A model generated the notes under the pieces. It worked only from the letters and a program-made list of their open reading frames with translations. It was not told the DNA's origin and did no database searches. Below are positions 36,865 to 46,217 of a DNA stretch of 64,000 bases, one piece after another (position 1 is the first letter of the stretch; the number at the start of each line of letters is the position of its first letter). A program made the position numbers and the translations under genes. The DNA is from Pseudomonas migulae NBRC 103157 (GTDB taxonomy: Bacteria > Pseudomonadota > Gammaproteobacteria > Pseudomonadales > Pseudomonadaceae): assembly GCF_002091715.1 (NCBI RefSeq), contig NZ_BDAG01000012.1:1-64000 (forward strand), given 5' to 3'.

Positions 36865-38514
36865 TTAGAATGAGGTTTTCACGTAGAGCGAGACGAAGTC
36901 GCGGTCGGCCAGCGACTGCCCGTAGCTGAAATTCCCGTCCTCGCGCAGCCCGGCTTTCGGCGCACCGAAGAAGTTCACGTAGTTGAGGCCAACATCCCAG
37001 CGCTGCAGATAGGTGGCCTTGAGCCCGACACTCCAGTCGCCGGAATGGGTATTGCCGAAGCCCGATTTGTTAACGGCCGAAGAGCGCCCATCGAGCACCA
37101 CGCCCATGCCGATCGGCACGGTCAGGTCGATCCCGTCGATAATCTGGAAGTACGCCGGCTCCACCAACACGCGTAATGCCGTCGCATCGCGGGTCGTGTT
37201 GGAATCCAGCGCCGCGGCGTTCTCGGTGACGCTCAGGGTTCGGTTCCAGGCCAGTTCGGCCAGTGCCGAGCCGCCGTCCCAGAAGGCCGTCGGTGATAAC
37301 AGGTAAATCGCCGACAGGTTGGCGTGCGCGGTTTTGCCCCGAGCAAACAGCGAGTTGTCGCCACCATCGGCATCCATGCCCGGTGTCACCACTTGCAGAT
37401 TGCTCACCAGCGGCGCATTCCAGCGCACAGAGGTTTCACCGGCGAAGTTGAACGGGCCATAGGCAGTGGAAAAGCTGACGCCAGCCGTCTTGATATCTTC
37501 GGCGTAGACCTGACGATAAGAACTCAGGATCGGCAACCCGGTGGCCGCCGCCGCGGCGCCGTCGAGGTAGGCGTACAGCCCAATCGGGGTTTTGTCGTGA
37601 TACTGCGCGGCGTAAAAACCCAGTTCCAGTTCGGTCCCGGTCGGTTTGAAACGAATCTGCATACCGCCCTGCCCCGAGTTCTTCGGTTTCAGATCGCCGC
37701 CATTCACGGTGTCGTTGCCAAACACCTCGCGCAGCGAACCGCTGCCGTAGCCGATGGCATCGGCATCGCTCAGGTAGCTGCCGGCACCGGGCAGATTGGA
37801 ACGCTCCCACTCGAACTGGTAGTAGGCGCCCACCGACAACTGCGGATTGATCTGCAACTGCCCGGAGATCTGATTGACCGGACGCAGGATCTCCTTGAAC
37901 TGGGTCCCCGGCACGCTAAGCAACTTGACCACGTCGGTCGGGCCCTGGGCATTGGCAATCCCGTTGCCGCCGTAGAACAGGCTTTCACCGTAGATCAGGC
38001 TGTGCCGCCCCAGACGCACCACGCCCTGGGAGTCTTCACCGAGGTCACCGCGCAGGAACACAAAGGCGTCGAGGATTTCGCCGTCGCGGCCATGGAGCTT
38101 ACGGGTCTCACTGAGGAAATGCGTTTGCTCGCTGCTGTCGGTGTCCTTGTTGTAGATATCGTCGTACCAGGCCGCGCCACTCACACGCAGCCCGTAGTTT
38201 TGCCGACTGAGGTCCATTTCGGAAAACAGGTCCAGACGGTTGGAGACCAGACCGCTACTGAAATTTTTATCGCCCTGGCTCTGGATCGAGGGATACAGGC
38301 CGTTGGCGGTCGGCGCGTTGACCAAACGGCTGTCCTGACCCTGTAGACGCCAGGCCTGGCTGTATTTGATGGTGTTGTCCCAACGCAGTTTCCAGTCGGA
38401 ATCACCGAGGTCCATTTGCATGGCCTCGACCCTTCCGACCATCACACCTGTGCCGCATAACGCCAGAAACAGGGCGCAATGCTTGAAACGAAAGCAACGT
38501 TTAACGTTGTCCAT
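36865..38514 (-). CDS. DUF1302 outer-membrane beta-barrel protein
   Basis: A 549-residue exported protein. The signal peptide is about 31 residues. The mature sequence alternates beta strands and aromatic residues (DWKLRWDNTIKYSQAWR, VRLGRHSLIYGESLFYGGNG) and ends FVSLYVKTSF, whose terminal phenylalanine is the outer-membrane barrel signal. DUF1302 proteins are thought to be porins for hydrophobic substrates. GAGGAG precedes the start. First gene of the DUF1302-DUF1329-YCF48-RND set and about 100 bases after calA, possibly in the same long operon. Confidence 0.85.
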   Translation of the reverse strand: MDNVKRCFRFKHCALFLALCGTGVMVGRVEAMQMDLGDSDWKLRWDNTIKYSQAWRLQGQDSRLVNAPTANGLYPSIQSQGDKNFSSGLVSNRLDLFSEMDLSRQNYGLRVSGAAWYDDIYNKDTDSSEQTHFLSETRKLHGRDGEILDAFVFLRGDLGEDSQGVVRLGRHSLIYGESLFYGGNGIANAQGPTDVVKLLSVPGTQFKEILRPVNQISGQLQINPQLSVGAYYQFEWERSNLPGAGSYLSDADAIGYGSGSLREVFGNDTVNGGDLKPKNSGQGGMQIRFKPTGTELELGFYAAQYHDKTPIGLYAYLDGAAAAATGLPILSSYRQVYAEDIKTAGVSFSTAYGPFNFAGETSVRWNAPLVSNLQVVTPGMDADGGDNSLFARGKTAHANLSAIYLLSPTAFWDGGSALAELAWNRTLSVTENAAALDSNTTRDATALRVLVEPAYFQIIDGIDLTVPIGMGVVLDGRSSAVNKSGFGNTHSGDWSVGLKATYLQRWDVGLNYVNFFGAPKAGLREDGNFSYGQSLADRDFVSLYVKTSF

Positions 38515-38615
38515 GGACGCTCCTCATTATTTTTATTTTTGGCATGGCTTTGCACGCATGGCGCCAGCCAACACGCTCGGGTAGCGGCTTGCGCCGCTGT
38601 CTACGGGTGTCCGTT

Positions 38616-39383
38616 TCAGATGTAGGTGGAGGCCAGGCCGCCATCGACTGCCAGGTTGACGCCGTTGATCCAGCGCGACTCGTCGGCACACAGGAAAGCG
38701 ATCACCGCCGCCACCTCGTCGGCATAACCGGGGCGTTTCATGCGATGGGCATCAGCCTGGGTCCGGGCCTCACCGAGCATGCTTACGAAGTCGCCGAGGA
38801 TCGGCGTGAAAACCGGGCCTGGCGCCACGCTGTTCATGCGCACCGAATGCTCGAGAAACCAGGGCTGGGCCTGCACGTAGTTCCAGACGATCAAGGCTTC
38901 CTTGAAATACTGGTAGCAGGTCTCGTCCGGTACCGGGTGTTCGGCCAGCCAGGCTTGCGCGGCGGCAAAATCTTCGATGCTCGCCAGCGCCTTGTGCAGG
39001 TCCAGGCGCTGCGGCCATTCGGCACCGAGGATCGAGGCGATATTGACGATGCTGCCGCCAGCCGTGATGCGCGGCAGTAGCGCGCTGCTCAGGTGGCGCA
39101 ACCCCAGGTAATTGACCTGCGCCAGCAGTTGCGGATTCGCGGTGCCCGGGACCCCGGCGATATTGCACAGGCTATCGATCCGTGCCGGTAACTGCGGCAA
39201 CAGCCGGTCGATGCTCTCGGCACTGCTCAGATCGCCCTGGACAAAGCCGTCCAGGGTCATGTGCGGGGCCTTCAGATCCACGCCAATCACTTGGGCACCG
39301 TGGCCGCGCAGCAGGCTTGCAGTGGCGGCGCCGATACCCGAGGAGACCCCGGTCACCAGTACAATCTTGTTGTCGAGTTTCAT
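38616..39383 (-). CDS. calA: Coniferyl alcohol dehydrogenase (SDR)
   Basis: A 255-residue short-chain dehydrogenase. The cofactor motif is TGVSSGIGA, followed by NIAGVPGTANPQLLAQVNYLGL and catalytic CYQYFKEALIVWN (Tyr-x3-Lys) with S in SILGAEWP. The C-terminal SRWINGVNLAVDGGLASTYI and the internal APGPVFTPILGDF agree with the CalA enzyme of Pseudomonas sp. HR199. It oxidises coniferyl alcohol to coniferyl aldehyde. The ATG at 39383 is chosen; the aldehyde dehydrogenase lies upstream and envelope genes downstream in one direction. Confidence 0.9.
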   Translation of the reverse strand: MKLDNKIVLVTGVSSGIGAATASLLRGHGAQVIGVDLKAPHMTLDGFVQGDLSSAESIDRLLPQLPARIDSLCNIAGVPGTANPQLLAQVNYLGLRHLSSALLPRITAGGSIVNIASILGAEWPQRLDLHKALASIEDFAAAQAWLAEHPVPDETCYQYFKEALIVWNYVQAQPWFLEHSVRMNSVAPGPVFTPILGDFVSMLGEARTQADAHRMKRPGYADEVAAVIAFLCADESRWINGVNLAVDGGLASTYI

Positions 39384-39450
39384 GTTGTGTCCTCTTATTG
39401 TTTTTGTGTATTCACCCGGTTGGCCAACCACTCGCTTAGGCCGGCTCCCG

Positions 39451-40926
39451 TCAGAATGGGTAGCGCGGCGCGGTGTCCTTGACCGTCACCCATTGCCATT
39501 GGGTGTATTCGTCCCAGTCGGCCGGGCCACCAACGCTGCCGGCATTTCCCGAACTGCCACGCCCACCGAATGGATTGACGCATTCGTCGGCCACCGTCTG
39601 ATCGTTGATGTGCAGAAGACCGCAATTGAGTTGCTCACCCATCGCCATGGCACGCCCGACCGAAGGCGAGATGATCGCCGCGGACAAGCCATACTCGGTG
39701 CGATTGGCCAACTCGATGGCCTCCTCGTCACTAGCAAAACTCACCACCGTGGCCACCGGACCGAAGATCTCCTCGTCGAACGCACGCATGCCCGGGCGCA
39801 CGCCTGAAAGAACCGTAGGTTGATAGAAGAGCTGTTCAAACTCGCCGCCGGCTTCCAGTGTTGCCCCGGCACTTAAACTGTCCGTGACGATTTCATGCAC
39901 ACGTTGCAACTGTCGTTTGTTGATCAAAGGCCCCAGTACCGCCTCGCCGCGAGCGGCATTGCCGACCGTGATCGTCCGTGCTTTCTCTGCCAGTCTGCGG
40001 ACCAGCTCTTCAGCGATCGACTCATGGGCCAGGATACGTCCGGTGGCCATGCAGATTTGCCCCTGGTGCAGCCAGGCACCCCAAGCGGCATTGCTGGCCG
40101 CCAGGTCGAGATCGGCGTCTTCGAGCACGATCAGCGAGTTCTTGCCGCCCAACTCCAGGGCCACTTTCTTCAGATGACGCCCAGCCACCTCCGCGACCTT
40201 GCGTCCCGCCGCGGTAGAGCCGGTGAACGCGATCATCCGTACATGCGGGTCGCGGCACAGCGCCTCACCGGCCACCGCTGCACCCGGCAAAACCTGCAGC
40301 AAACCTTTGGGCAGACCGGCTGCCTCGAACAACCGGGCAATGATGAAGCCACCACTGACCGGGGTCTGCGGATCAGGCTTGAGCACCACAGCGTTGCCGG
40401 CCGCTAGTGCGGGCGCCACCGAGCGCAGGGACAGCACCAGAGGAAAGTTGAACGGAGAAATCACCCCGACCACGCCATGGGGCAACCGGCGTGCATAGGA
40501 CAAGCGCCCCGCCTCGCTCGGAAGAACCAGGCCATGGGGTTGCGACAGCAGACCGGCCGCCTGATGCAGCAAGACGATCGCCTCACGGACCTCATGTTCA
40601 CCCTTGAACAGACTGCCGCCGCTTTCCCGAGCGATGTACAGCGCCAGCTCGGCAAAGTGTTGCTGGGCCAGTGCTGCGGCTTTGCGAAAGATCTCCGCCC
40701 GCTCGCGCGGCCCCAATGCCGCCCAGGCCGGCTGGACACGGGCAGCGTTGAGACTGGCAAACGCGATGTCCGCCGCATCGGCCAGGCCGGTGACAGTCAG
40801 CATCTCGCCGGTGGCTGGCTCGCGTACGCTATTGGTTCCGCCTAACGGGCGTATCCAGTCGCCATTGAAAACGCGTTCACACCACACCTCGTCCCGCAGA
40901 AAATCAGAGGGTTCACTTACCGACAT
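39451..40926 (-). CDS. Aldehyde dehydrogenase, probably coniferyl aldehyde dehydrogenase
   Basis: A 491-residue NAD(P)-dependent dehydrogenase. The active-site cysteine is in HQGQICMATGR near residue 300 and the general base glutamate in ELGGKNSL (LELGG). Overall it resembles benzaldehyde and vanillin dehydrogenases, so the exact aldehyde is uncertain; position directly ahead of calA makes coniferyl aldehyde to ferulate the best guess. GGGAGG is 6 bases before the ATG at 40926. A sigma-54 promoter lies 85 bases upstream, and a divergent XylR/DmpR-like activator gene follows it. Confidence 0.82.
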   Translation of the reverse strand: MSVSEPSDFLRDEVWCERVFNGDWIRPLGGTNSVREPATGEMLTVTGLADAADIAFASLNAARVQPAWAALGPRERAEIFRKAAALAQQHFAELALYIARESGGSLFKGEHEVREAIVLLHQAAGLLSQPHGLVLPSEAGRLSYARRLPHGVVGVISPFNFPLVLSLRSVAPALAAGNAVVLKPDPQTPVSGGFIIARLFEAAGLPKGLLQVLPGAAVAGEALCRDPHVRMIAFTGSTAAGRKVAEVAGRHLKKVALELGGKNSLIVLEDADLDLAASNAAWGAWLHQGQICMATGRILAHESIAEELVRRLAEKARTITVGNAARGEAVLGPLINKRQLQRVHEIVTDSLSAGATLEAGGEFEQLFYQPTVLSGVRPGMRAFDEEIFGPVATVVSFASDEEAIELANRTEYGLSAAIISPSVGRAMAMGEQLNCGLLHINDQTVADECVNPFGGRGSSGNAGSVGGPADWDEYTQWQWVTVKDTAPRYPF

Positions 40927-41010
40927 TTCGGCCTCCCGGCTCTTGTGTTTGTCATCGCCCGACGACGCCTTGCTGAAGCGGTGAAGTCGACTGCGTCGTG
41001 AAAGCACTAG

Positions 41011-41026
41011 AGCAAGGGCTGTGCCG
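41011..41026 (-). promoter_or_regulatory. Sigma-54 promoter for the coniferyl genes
   Basis: On the minus strand CGGCAC-AGCCC-TTGCT, with the -24 GG and -12 GC at the standard 10-base distance. It directs transcription toward the aldehyde dehydrogenase and calA. Confidence 0.7.
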
Positions 41027-41150
41027 ATTTCCCGCGTGCCACCATTATTTAGATGGCGAAGGCTCTGGCCTGTGGGCTCAAGATGAGCACTCAAAGATCA
41101 GGCGAGGGTCTCGACGCTCCGCCAGCACCGGGCCACTTGTTCAAATGATA

Positions 41151-41167
41151 AAGTTATGTTTAATAAC
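41151..41167. promoter_or_regulatory. Inverted repeat between regulator and operon
   Basis: AGTTAT-GTTTA-ATAACT, a perfect 6-5-6 dyad about 130 bases upstream of the sigma-54 promoter. A candidate upstream activating site for the XylR/DmpR-like protein. Confidence 0.4.
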
Positions 41168-41181
41168 TATTTTTGAAGTTA

Positions 41182-41195
41182 CTGATTTCGATCAG
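41182..41195. promoter_or_regulatory. FNR-like dyad before the sigma-54 activator gene
   Basis: CTGATTTCGATCAG, the same layout as the boxes at 15-31 kb with symmetric changes. It ends 23 bases before the gene start, so if FNR-type protein binds here it would more likely repress. Confidence 0.4.
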
Positions 41196-41218
41196 TCATT
41201 GCGCTCAGGGGCATAACA

Positions 41219-43003
41219 ATGAATAACCCCCACTTGCTGTTTCCCGGTCTCGCGATGCGGGAGGAGCATTTCTCGCCCCGCGGGGACAGTACCCAGCTAG
41301 CCGAGGGCAACTCACCGACCGTGGCCGAGTTGACCGAATGCCTGTTCTTTTCCCCTGTCGACGGACGCATCTGGCTCAACGATCAGCGAATGCTGCTGTT
41401 GCACAGTTCATCCTTCGGCGCACTTCGGCGCGAGATCATCGACCGCCAGGGTCTGGAACAGACCCGGGGTCTGTTTACCCGCACCGGCTACCTGTCAGGC
41501 GCACGCGATGCACGGCTGATCCGCGAGCGTTGGCCGGACGCCGATGCCGCGGCGATTTTCTCCGCCGGCACTCGCCTGCACACCCTCGAGGGCATGACCA
41601 AGGTCGAACCCCTGCACTTCAAGTTCGACGCCGACTCCGGCTTCTACGAAGGTGAGTTCCTCTGGCATCACTCCTGCGAGGCCGACGAACATATCGCCGC
41701 TTACGGGATCGGCCAGGACCCGGTGTGCTGGACCGAACTGGGTTATGCCATCGGTTATGTCAGCGGGCTGTTCGGCCGCCTGGTGATCTTCCGTGAATCC
41801 GAATGCCGGGGCATGGGCCACGAGACCTGCCGAGTGGTCGGCAAGACCGCCGAACAATGGGGTGATGTCGAACAGGACCTCAGTTATCTCACCTCCTCGC
41901 CATCAAGCGTCGCTCCCAGGCAGCGTCCAGCACCAGTACCCGCCCCCAATGACGACAGTGAAATGCCTGGCGGGCCAAAACCTATCGGAGCCAGCGCTGC
42001 CTTCAATGCCGCCACCCTCGCGTTGCAGCGCGTGGCGCCGACCCCCGCTACGGTACTGTTCAGCGGTGAGTCCGGGGTCGGCAAGGAGCTATTTGCCCGC
42101 CAGCTGCATCAGTACAGCCCGCGCCATCAAGCACCCTTCGTGGCCCTCAACTGTGCCGCGATCCCGGACAATCTGATCGAGGCGGAGCTGTTCGGTGTCG
42201 AACGCGGTGCCTATACCGGTGCCACCCATTCGCGCCCCGGGCGCTTCGAACGGGCCCACGGCGGCACCCTGTTTCTCGATGAGATCGCCAGCCTCAGCCT
42301 GCCCGGACAAGGCAAGCTACTGCGGGCCTTACAGGAACGTGAGATAGAGCGAGTCGGTGGTGGTCAGCCAATCAAGGTCGATGTACGGGTGGTGGCGGCA
42401 ACCAACGTCGACTTGCGCAAAGCGGTAGCGGCTGGAGACTTTCGTGAGGACCTATTCTACCGCTTGAACGTCTTCCCCATCACCCTGCCGCCACTGCGTG
42501 AACGACGCGACGACATCCCGTTACTGGTCAATGCGTTCCTGCGGCGCTTCTGCCAGGACTACGCGCGCAAACCCGCCGGGCTGACCATGCGCGCACTCAA
42601 AGCATTGCTACGCTACGACTTCCCCGGCAACGTGCGGGAACTGCAGAACCTGGTAGAGCGCGGTCTGATCGCCAGCGAGGATGGTCAAGCCATCGACCTG
42701 GTCCACCTGTTTCGCAACGAGCCAATACCCCAGGAGTTGTACTCTCTGGACGACAAGGGCAGCCTCGCGGCCATCGACCAGAGCCCCGCCAGCGCACAGC
42801 CTCGCCCGGCCTTGCTGGAAACCTTGACCCGGCTGGAGCAAGGATTCTCCATTGAAGGACTGGAGTCGCGCTTGATCGACGAAGCGTTGCAACAGAGCGA
42901 AGGCAATCTGGCTGCGGCCGCACGACTGCTGGGATTGAGTCGTGCGCAGTTCGCCTATCGGCTGAAGAAGTACCAACAGGCGTCGGCAGAGCGGGCATCC
43001 TGA
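41219..43003 (+). CDS. XylR/DmpR-like sigma-54-dependent activator
   Basis: A 594-residue enhancer-binding protein. The N-terminal XylR-N/V4R aromatic-effector domain (about 20-215) includes [26 protein letters not shown] and CRVVGKT. The AAA+ domain has Walker A GESGVGKE, sigma-54 contact loop GAYTGA (a Y variant of GAFTGA), Walker [10 protein letters not shown] and an arginine finger [12 protein letters not shown] Fis-type helix-turn-helix ends the protein ([24 protein letters not shown]). AGGGG is 8 bases before the ATG. It faces the sigma-54 promoter of the coniferyl genes, whose aromatic substrates are likely effectors. Confidence 0.9.
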   Translation: MNNPHLLFPGLAMREEHFSPRGDSTQLAEGNSPTVAELTECLFFSPVDGRIWLNDQRMLLLHSSSFGALRREIIDRQGLEQTRGLFTRTGYLSGARDARLIRERWPDADAAAIFSAGTRLHTLEGMTKVEPLHFKFDADSGFYEGEFLWHHSCEADEHIAAYGIGQDPVCWTELGYAIGYVSGLFGRLVIFRESECRGMGHETCRVVGKTAEQWGDVEQDLSYLTSSPSSVAPRQRPAPVPAPNDDSEMPGGPKPIGASAAFNAATLALQRVAPTPATVLFSGESGVGKELFARQLHQYSPRHQAPFVALNCAAIPDNLIEAELFGVERGAYTGATHSRPGRFERAHGGTLFLDEIASLSLPGQGKLLRALQEREIERVGGGQPIKVDVRVVAATNVDLRKAVAAGDFREDLFYRLNVFPITLPPLRERRDDIPLLVNAFLRRFCQDYARKPAGLTMRALKALLRYDFPGNVRELQNLVERGLIASEDGQAIDLVHLFRNEPIPQELYSLDDKGSLAAIDQSPASAQPRPALLETLTRLEQGFSIEGLESRLIDEALQQSEGNLAAAARLLGLSRAQFAYRLKKYQQASAERAS

Positions 43004-43033
43004 AGCGCAAAGCCATTCACGTTTATCACCCCC

Positions 43034-43060
43034 AAAAAAACCGCCATTGGCGGTTTTTTT
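43034..43060 (+). terminator. Intrinsic terminator of the sigma-54 activator gene
   Basis: AAAAAAACCGCC / GGCGGTTTTTTT stem with loop ATT and a T run; works in both directions. Confidence 0.85.
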
Positions 43061-43077
43061 GTACATAAATATTTTTT

Positions 43078-43089
43078 AATGGATCCATT
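43078..43089. promoter_or_regulatory. VanR operator 1 (distal)
   Basis: AATGGATCCATT, a perfect 12-base palindrome sharing the TGGATCCA core of known VanR operators. About 155 bases before vanA. Confidence 0.65.
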
Positions 43090-43171
43090 GCGCATGCCTA
43101 AAACATACTCGACTTGAGTAAGTCATACCTTCTTATGCCTTATTACAAGCATTAACGGCAGCATGACACGG

Positions 43172-43210
43172 TTGACTTGCGACATCCGCTTATCGCCTAA
43201 TGGATCCATC
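43172..43210 (+). promoter_or_regulatory. vanA promoter with VanR operator 2
   Basis: TTGACT (43172-43177) with a poor -10 near CCTAAT (43196-43201, 18-base spacing), overlapped by AATGGATCCATC (43199-43210). Bound VanR would block polymerase until vanillate is present. Confidence 0.6.
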
Positions 43211-43244
43211 AAAACAAAAACAAGCGCTGACCTGGAGAATGTTC

Positions 43245-44303
43245 ATGTACCCAAAAAACACGTGGTACGTCGCCTGCACCCCCGATGAAATTGCACAAGG
43301 CCCCCTCGGGCGGCAGATCTGCGGCGAAAAAATCGTTTTCTATCGCAGCCAGGAAAACCAGGTTGCAGCGGTCGAGGACTTTTGCCCGCACCGCGGCGCG
43401 CCGCTCTCATTGGGCTATGTCGAAAACGGCAACCTTGTGTGCGGCTATCACGGTCTGGTCATGGGTTGCGACGGCAAAACGGTCGAAATGCCAGGGCAAC
43501 GGGTACGCGGCTTCCCTTGCAACAAGACTTTCGCGGTGGTCGAACGTTACGGTTTTATCTGGGTCTGGCCTGGTGAACAGGACAAGGCCGACCCGACACT
43601 GATCCACCACCTGGAGTGGGCCGTGAGCGATCAATGGGCGTACGGCGGCGGTCTGTTCCACATCGGCTGCGACTATCGCCTGATGATCGACAACCTCATG
43701 GATCTGACGCACGAAACCTACGTACATGCGTCCAGCATCGGCCAGAAAGAAATCGATGAGGCCGCCCCGACCACGACGGTCGAGGGCGACGAAGTGGTCA
43801 CCGCACGCCACATGGAAAACATCATGGCGCCGCCGTTCTGGCGCATGGCCTTGCGCGGCAATAATCTGGCCGATGATGTGCCGGTGGACCGCTGGCAAAT
43901 CTGCCGCTTCTCGCCACCCAGTCACGTACTGATCGAAGTGGGTGTCGCCCATGCCGGCAAAGGCGGCTACCACGCCGACGCCGAGTTCAAAGCTTCAAGC
44001 ATCGTGGTCGACTTCATCACCCCGGAAACCGACACATCCATCTGGTACTTCTGGGGCATGGCGCGCAACTTCAATCCTCAGGATGAAGCACTCACCGCGA
44101 CCATTCGCGAGGGTCAGGGGAAGATTTTCAGTGAAGACCTGGAGATGCTCGAACGCCAGCAGCAAAACCTGCTGGACCACCCCCAGCGCAATGTGCTCAA
44201 GCTCAATATCGATGCGGGCGGCGTGCAGTCACGCCGTGTCCTGGAACGCATCATCGCCAGCGAGCGAGCCCCCGAACCGCAATTGATCGCCACCGTTCAA
44301 TAG
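43245..44303 (+). CDS. vanA: Vanillate O-demethylase oxygenase subunit
   Basis: A 352-residue Rieske non-haem iron oxygenase that demethylates vanillate to protocatechuate plus formaldehyde. The Rieske cluster motif is CPHRGAPL ... CGYHG (C-x-H, C-x2-H) at about residues 47-68, and the mononuclear iron ligands sit in DNLMDLTHETYVHAS. The ATG at 43245 has GGAG 7 bases ahead; an in-frame ATG six bases earlier is less likely. Followed by vanB, 99 bases later, and controlled by VanR. Confidence 0.95.
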   Translation: MYPKNTWYVACTPDEIAQGPLGRQICGEKIVFYRSQENQVAAVEDFCPHRGAPLSLGYVENGNLVCGYHGLVMGCDGKTVEMPGQRVRGFPCNKTFAVVERYGFIWVWPGEQDKADPTLIHHLEWAVSDQWAYGGGLFHIGCDYRLMIDNLMDLTHETYVHASSIGQKEIDEAAPTTTVEGDEVVTARHMENIMAPPFWRMALRGNNLADDVPVDRWQICRFSPPSHVLIEVGVAHAGKGGYHADAEFKASSIVVDFITPETDTSIWYFWGMARNFNPQDEALTATIREGQGKIFSEDLEMLERQQQNLLDHPQRNVLKLNIDAGGVQSRRVLERIIASERAPEPQLIATVQ

Positions 44304-44402
44304 GCTGGCCAGGGCACGCCATGTCGTGCCCGCCCCTTGCGCAGCACACGTTCAAAATAACCAGAAGTGACCACTGCGGTGGCAACGCTCCGAGGATGAA
44401 GC

Positions 44403-45353
44403 ATGATCGATGTAGTGGTGGTATCGCGCAAAAACGAAGCTCAGGACATCTGCAGCTATGAATTGGCCTGCGTCAATGACAGCGCACTGCCCGGTTTCAG
44501 TGCCGGCGCGCACATTGACGTGCACCTGCCCGGCGGACTCATCCGTCAATACTCCCTGTGCAATCACCCCGAAGAGCGCCACCGTTACCTGATCGGTGTG
44601 CTCAAGGATCCAGACTCGCGCGGCGGCTCGCAATGCCTGCACGAACAGATCAACACTGGAGATCGCCTGCGCATCAGCGAGCCACGCAATCTGTTCCCGC
44701 TGGCACACCAGGCCAGGCGCAGCCTGTTGTTTGCCGGCGGCATCGGTATCACACCGATTCTGTGCATGGCTGAACGTCTTGCACACAGCGACGCGGACTT
44801 CGAGATGCATTACTGCGCACGCTCAAGCGAGCGTGCAGCCTTTGTCGAACGAATCAGGAACTCGTCTTTCGCCGACCGGGTATTTCTGCATTTCGATGAA
44901 CAACCCGAAACAGCGCTGAACGCCGCCAGGGTATTGGCCCAGCCAGGAGAAAACGTTCATCTGTATGTTTGCGGGCCGGGGGGTTTTATGCAGCACGTGC
45001 TGGACAGCGCCAAGGCTCAAGGCTGGCAGGAAGACTCGCTGCACCGCGAATACTTTGCCGCCACGCCAGCCGATACCAGCAACGACGGAAGCTTTTCGGT
45101 CAAGGTCGGCAGCACCGGCCAGGTCTTCGAAGTCCCGGCCGACAAGACCGTGGTTCAAGTACTGGAAAGCCATGGCATCGATATCGCCATGTCCTGCGAA
45201 CAGGGCATTTGCGGCACGTGCCTGACCAGGGTACTGGAGGGCGTGCCGGATCACCGCGACCTGTTCCTCACCGAAAATGAGCAGGCACTCAATGATCAGT
45301 TCACTCCGTGCTGCTCGCGCTCGAAATCACCGCTGCTGGTGCTGGACCTCTGA
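44403..45353 (+). CDS. vanB: Vanillate O-demethylase reductase subunit
   Basis: A 316-residue phthalate-dioxygenase-reductase type flavoprotein. FMN-binding RQYSLCNHPEERHRYLIGVLKD lies in the first third, NAD-binding FAGGIGITPILCMA in the middle, and a plant-type [2Fe-2S] ferredoxin domain at the C-terminus with CEQGICGTC ... CCSRS cysteines. It passes electrons from NADH to VanA. It converges on vanR. Confidence 0.95.
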   Translation: MIDVVVVSRKNEAQDICSYELACVNDSALPGFSAGAHIDVHLPGGLIRQYSLCNHPEERHRYLIGVLKDPDSRGGSQCLHEQINTGDRLRISEPRNLFPLAHQARRSLLFAGGIGITPILCMAERLAHSDADFEMHYCARSSERAAFVERIRNSSFADRVFLHFDEQPETALNAARVLAQPGENVHLYVCGPGGFMQHVLDSAKAQGWQEDSLHREYFAATPADTSNDGSFSVKVGSTGQVFEVPADKTVVQVLESHGIDIAMSCEQGICGTCLTRVLEGVPDHRDLFLTENEQALNDQFTPCCSRSKSPLLVLDL

Positions 45354-45365
45354 AAAGGCCGAGCC

Positions 45366-46079
45366 TCACTCAGAGCGGTGAATGACCTTCATCCGCTCAT
45401 TGGCTGTCGCAGAACCAAATATCTCGGCATAGCGCAGGGTAGCGTTGGCGTGTTCGCGCATGATCGCTTCGGCGCGGGCCCCCTGGCGATTGATCAGGGC
45501 ATCGAAGACGGAATGATGTTGCATGTGGGCGAAGTTGAAACGCCGATACTCGCGGACCATGTCGTTACGATCCACCGCCAGCGCGGTCACCGAAGCAAAC
45601 GGCAGGTGGTCATTGCGCGCCAGCGCATCGGCGATGGCCGGGTTGTGGCTGCCGTCGACGATCACCTGATGGAAACGCATGTTGAGGTCATGGTAGACCT
45701 CCAGATCGTCTTCTGTGACATAGCCCTTGTCGAACAACTCGTCACCTTGCAGCAGGCATAGTTCCAGGATCGCGCGCCCCTCTGCCGAAAGCCCGCGCTC
45801 GGCGGTCTGACGCGCCGCCAGGCCTTCGAGCACTCCGCGTACCTCGACGGCACCGGCGATGTCATCGGCACTGACCGAGCGCACCTGAAACCCTCGACCG
45901 CCGAACCGCACCAACAACCCTTCCTGTTCGAGGGTTCGAAAAGCCATACGTACCGGCATCCGGGACACCCCGAACAGCTGCGCCGTGGGAATTTCCATCA
46001 GTCGTTCGCCAGCAGCCAGCTCTCCCGAGGCGATCATCTTGCGCAGCGCTACCAGCACCAACTGACCGGGCTTACTCAT
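45366..46079 (-). CDS. vanR: VanR, GntR-family repressor of vanAB
   Basis: A 237-residue FadR-subfamily repressor. The winged helix (about 15-75) includes GQLVLVALRKMIASGELAAGERLMEI and VSRMPVRMAFRTLEQEGLLVRFGGRGF; the helical FCD ligand domain follows and holds the metal/ligand residues DLEVYHDLNMRFHQVIVDGSHN. The ATG at 46079 is chosen; upstream in-frame sequence lacks a ribosome site. Vanillate is the known inducer in related systems. The gene converges on vanB and the operators lie before vanA. Confidence 0.9.
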   Translation of the reverse strand: MSKPGQLVLVALRKMIASGELAAGERLMEIPTAQLFGVSRMPVRMAFRTLEQEGLLVRFGGRGFQVRSVSADDIAGAVEVRGVLEGLAARQTAERGLSAEGRAILELCLLQGDELFDKGYVTEDDLEVYHDLNMRFHQVIVDGSHNPAIADALARNDHLPFASVTALAVDRNDMVREYRRFNFAHMQHHSVFDALINRQGARAEAIMREHANATLRYAEIFGSATANERMKVIHRSE

Positions 46080-46217
46080 CCAGGCAACTTCCAGAAAACG
46101 TGGGCGGCCATAGTAACGCAAGCCTTGCACAAGCTGGAGATCAACTCGCACAGCAGCAAATACGCAAAAAAGAAGCTCGCGGTTTCCAGTTTGCCAGCGC
46201 GCAGGAGGCTATAGGGC

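Noticed and set aside
34696..36873. 725-residue plus-strand frame across YCF48-like and DUF1329 genes
   Set aside because: It spans two convincing exported proteins on the other strand and has no domain pattern.
38540..38554. TGGCATGGCTTTGCA resembling a sigma-54 promoter
   Set aside because: The GG-GC distance is one base short and it points away from every nearby gene.
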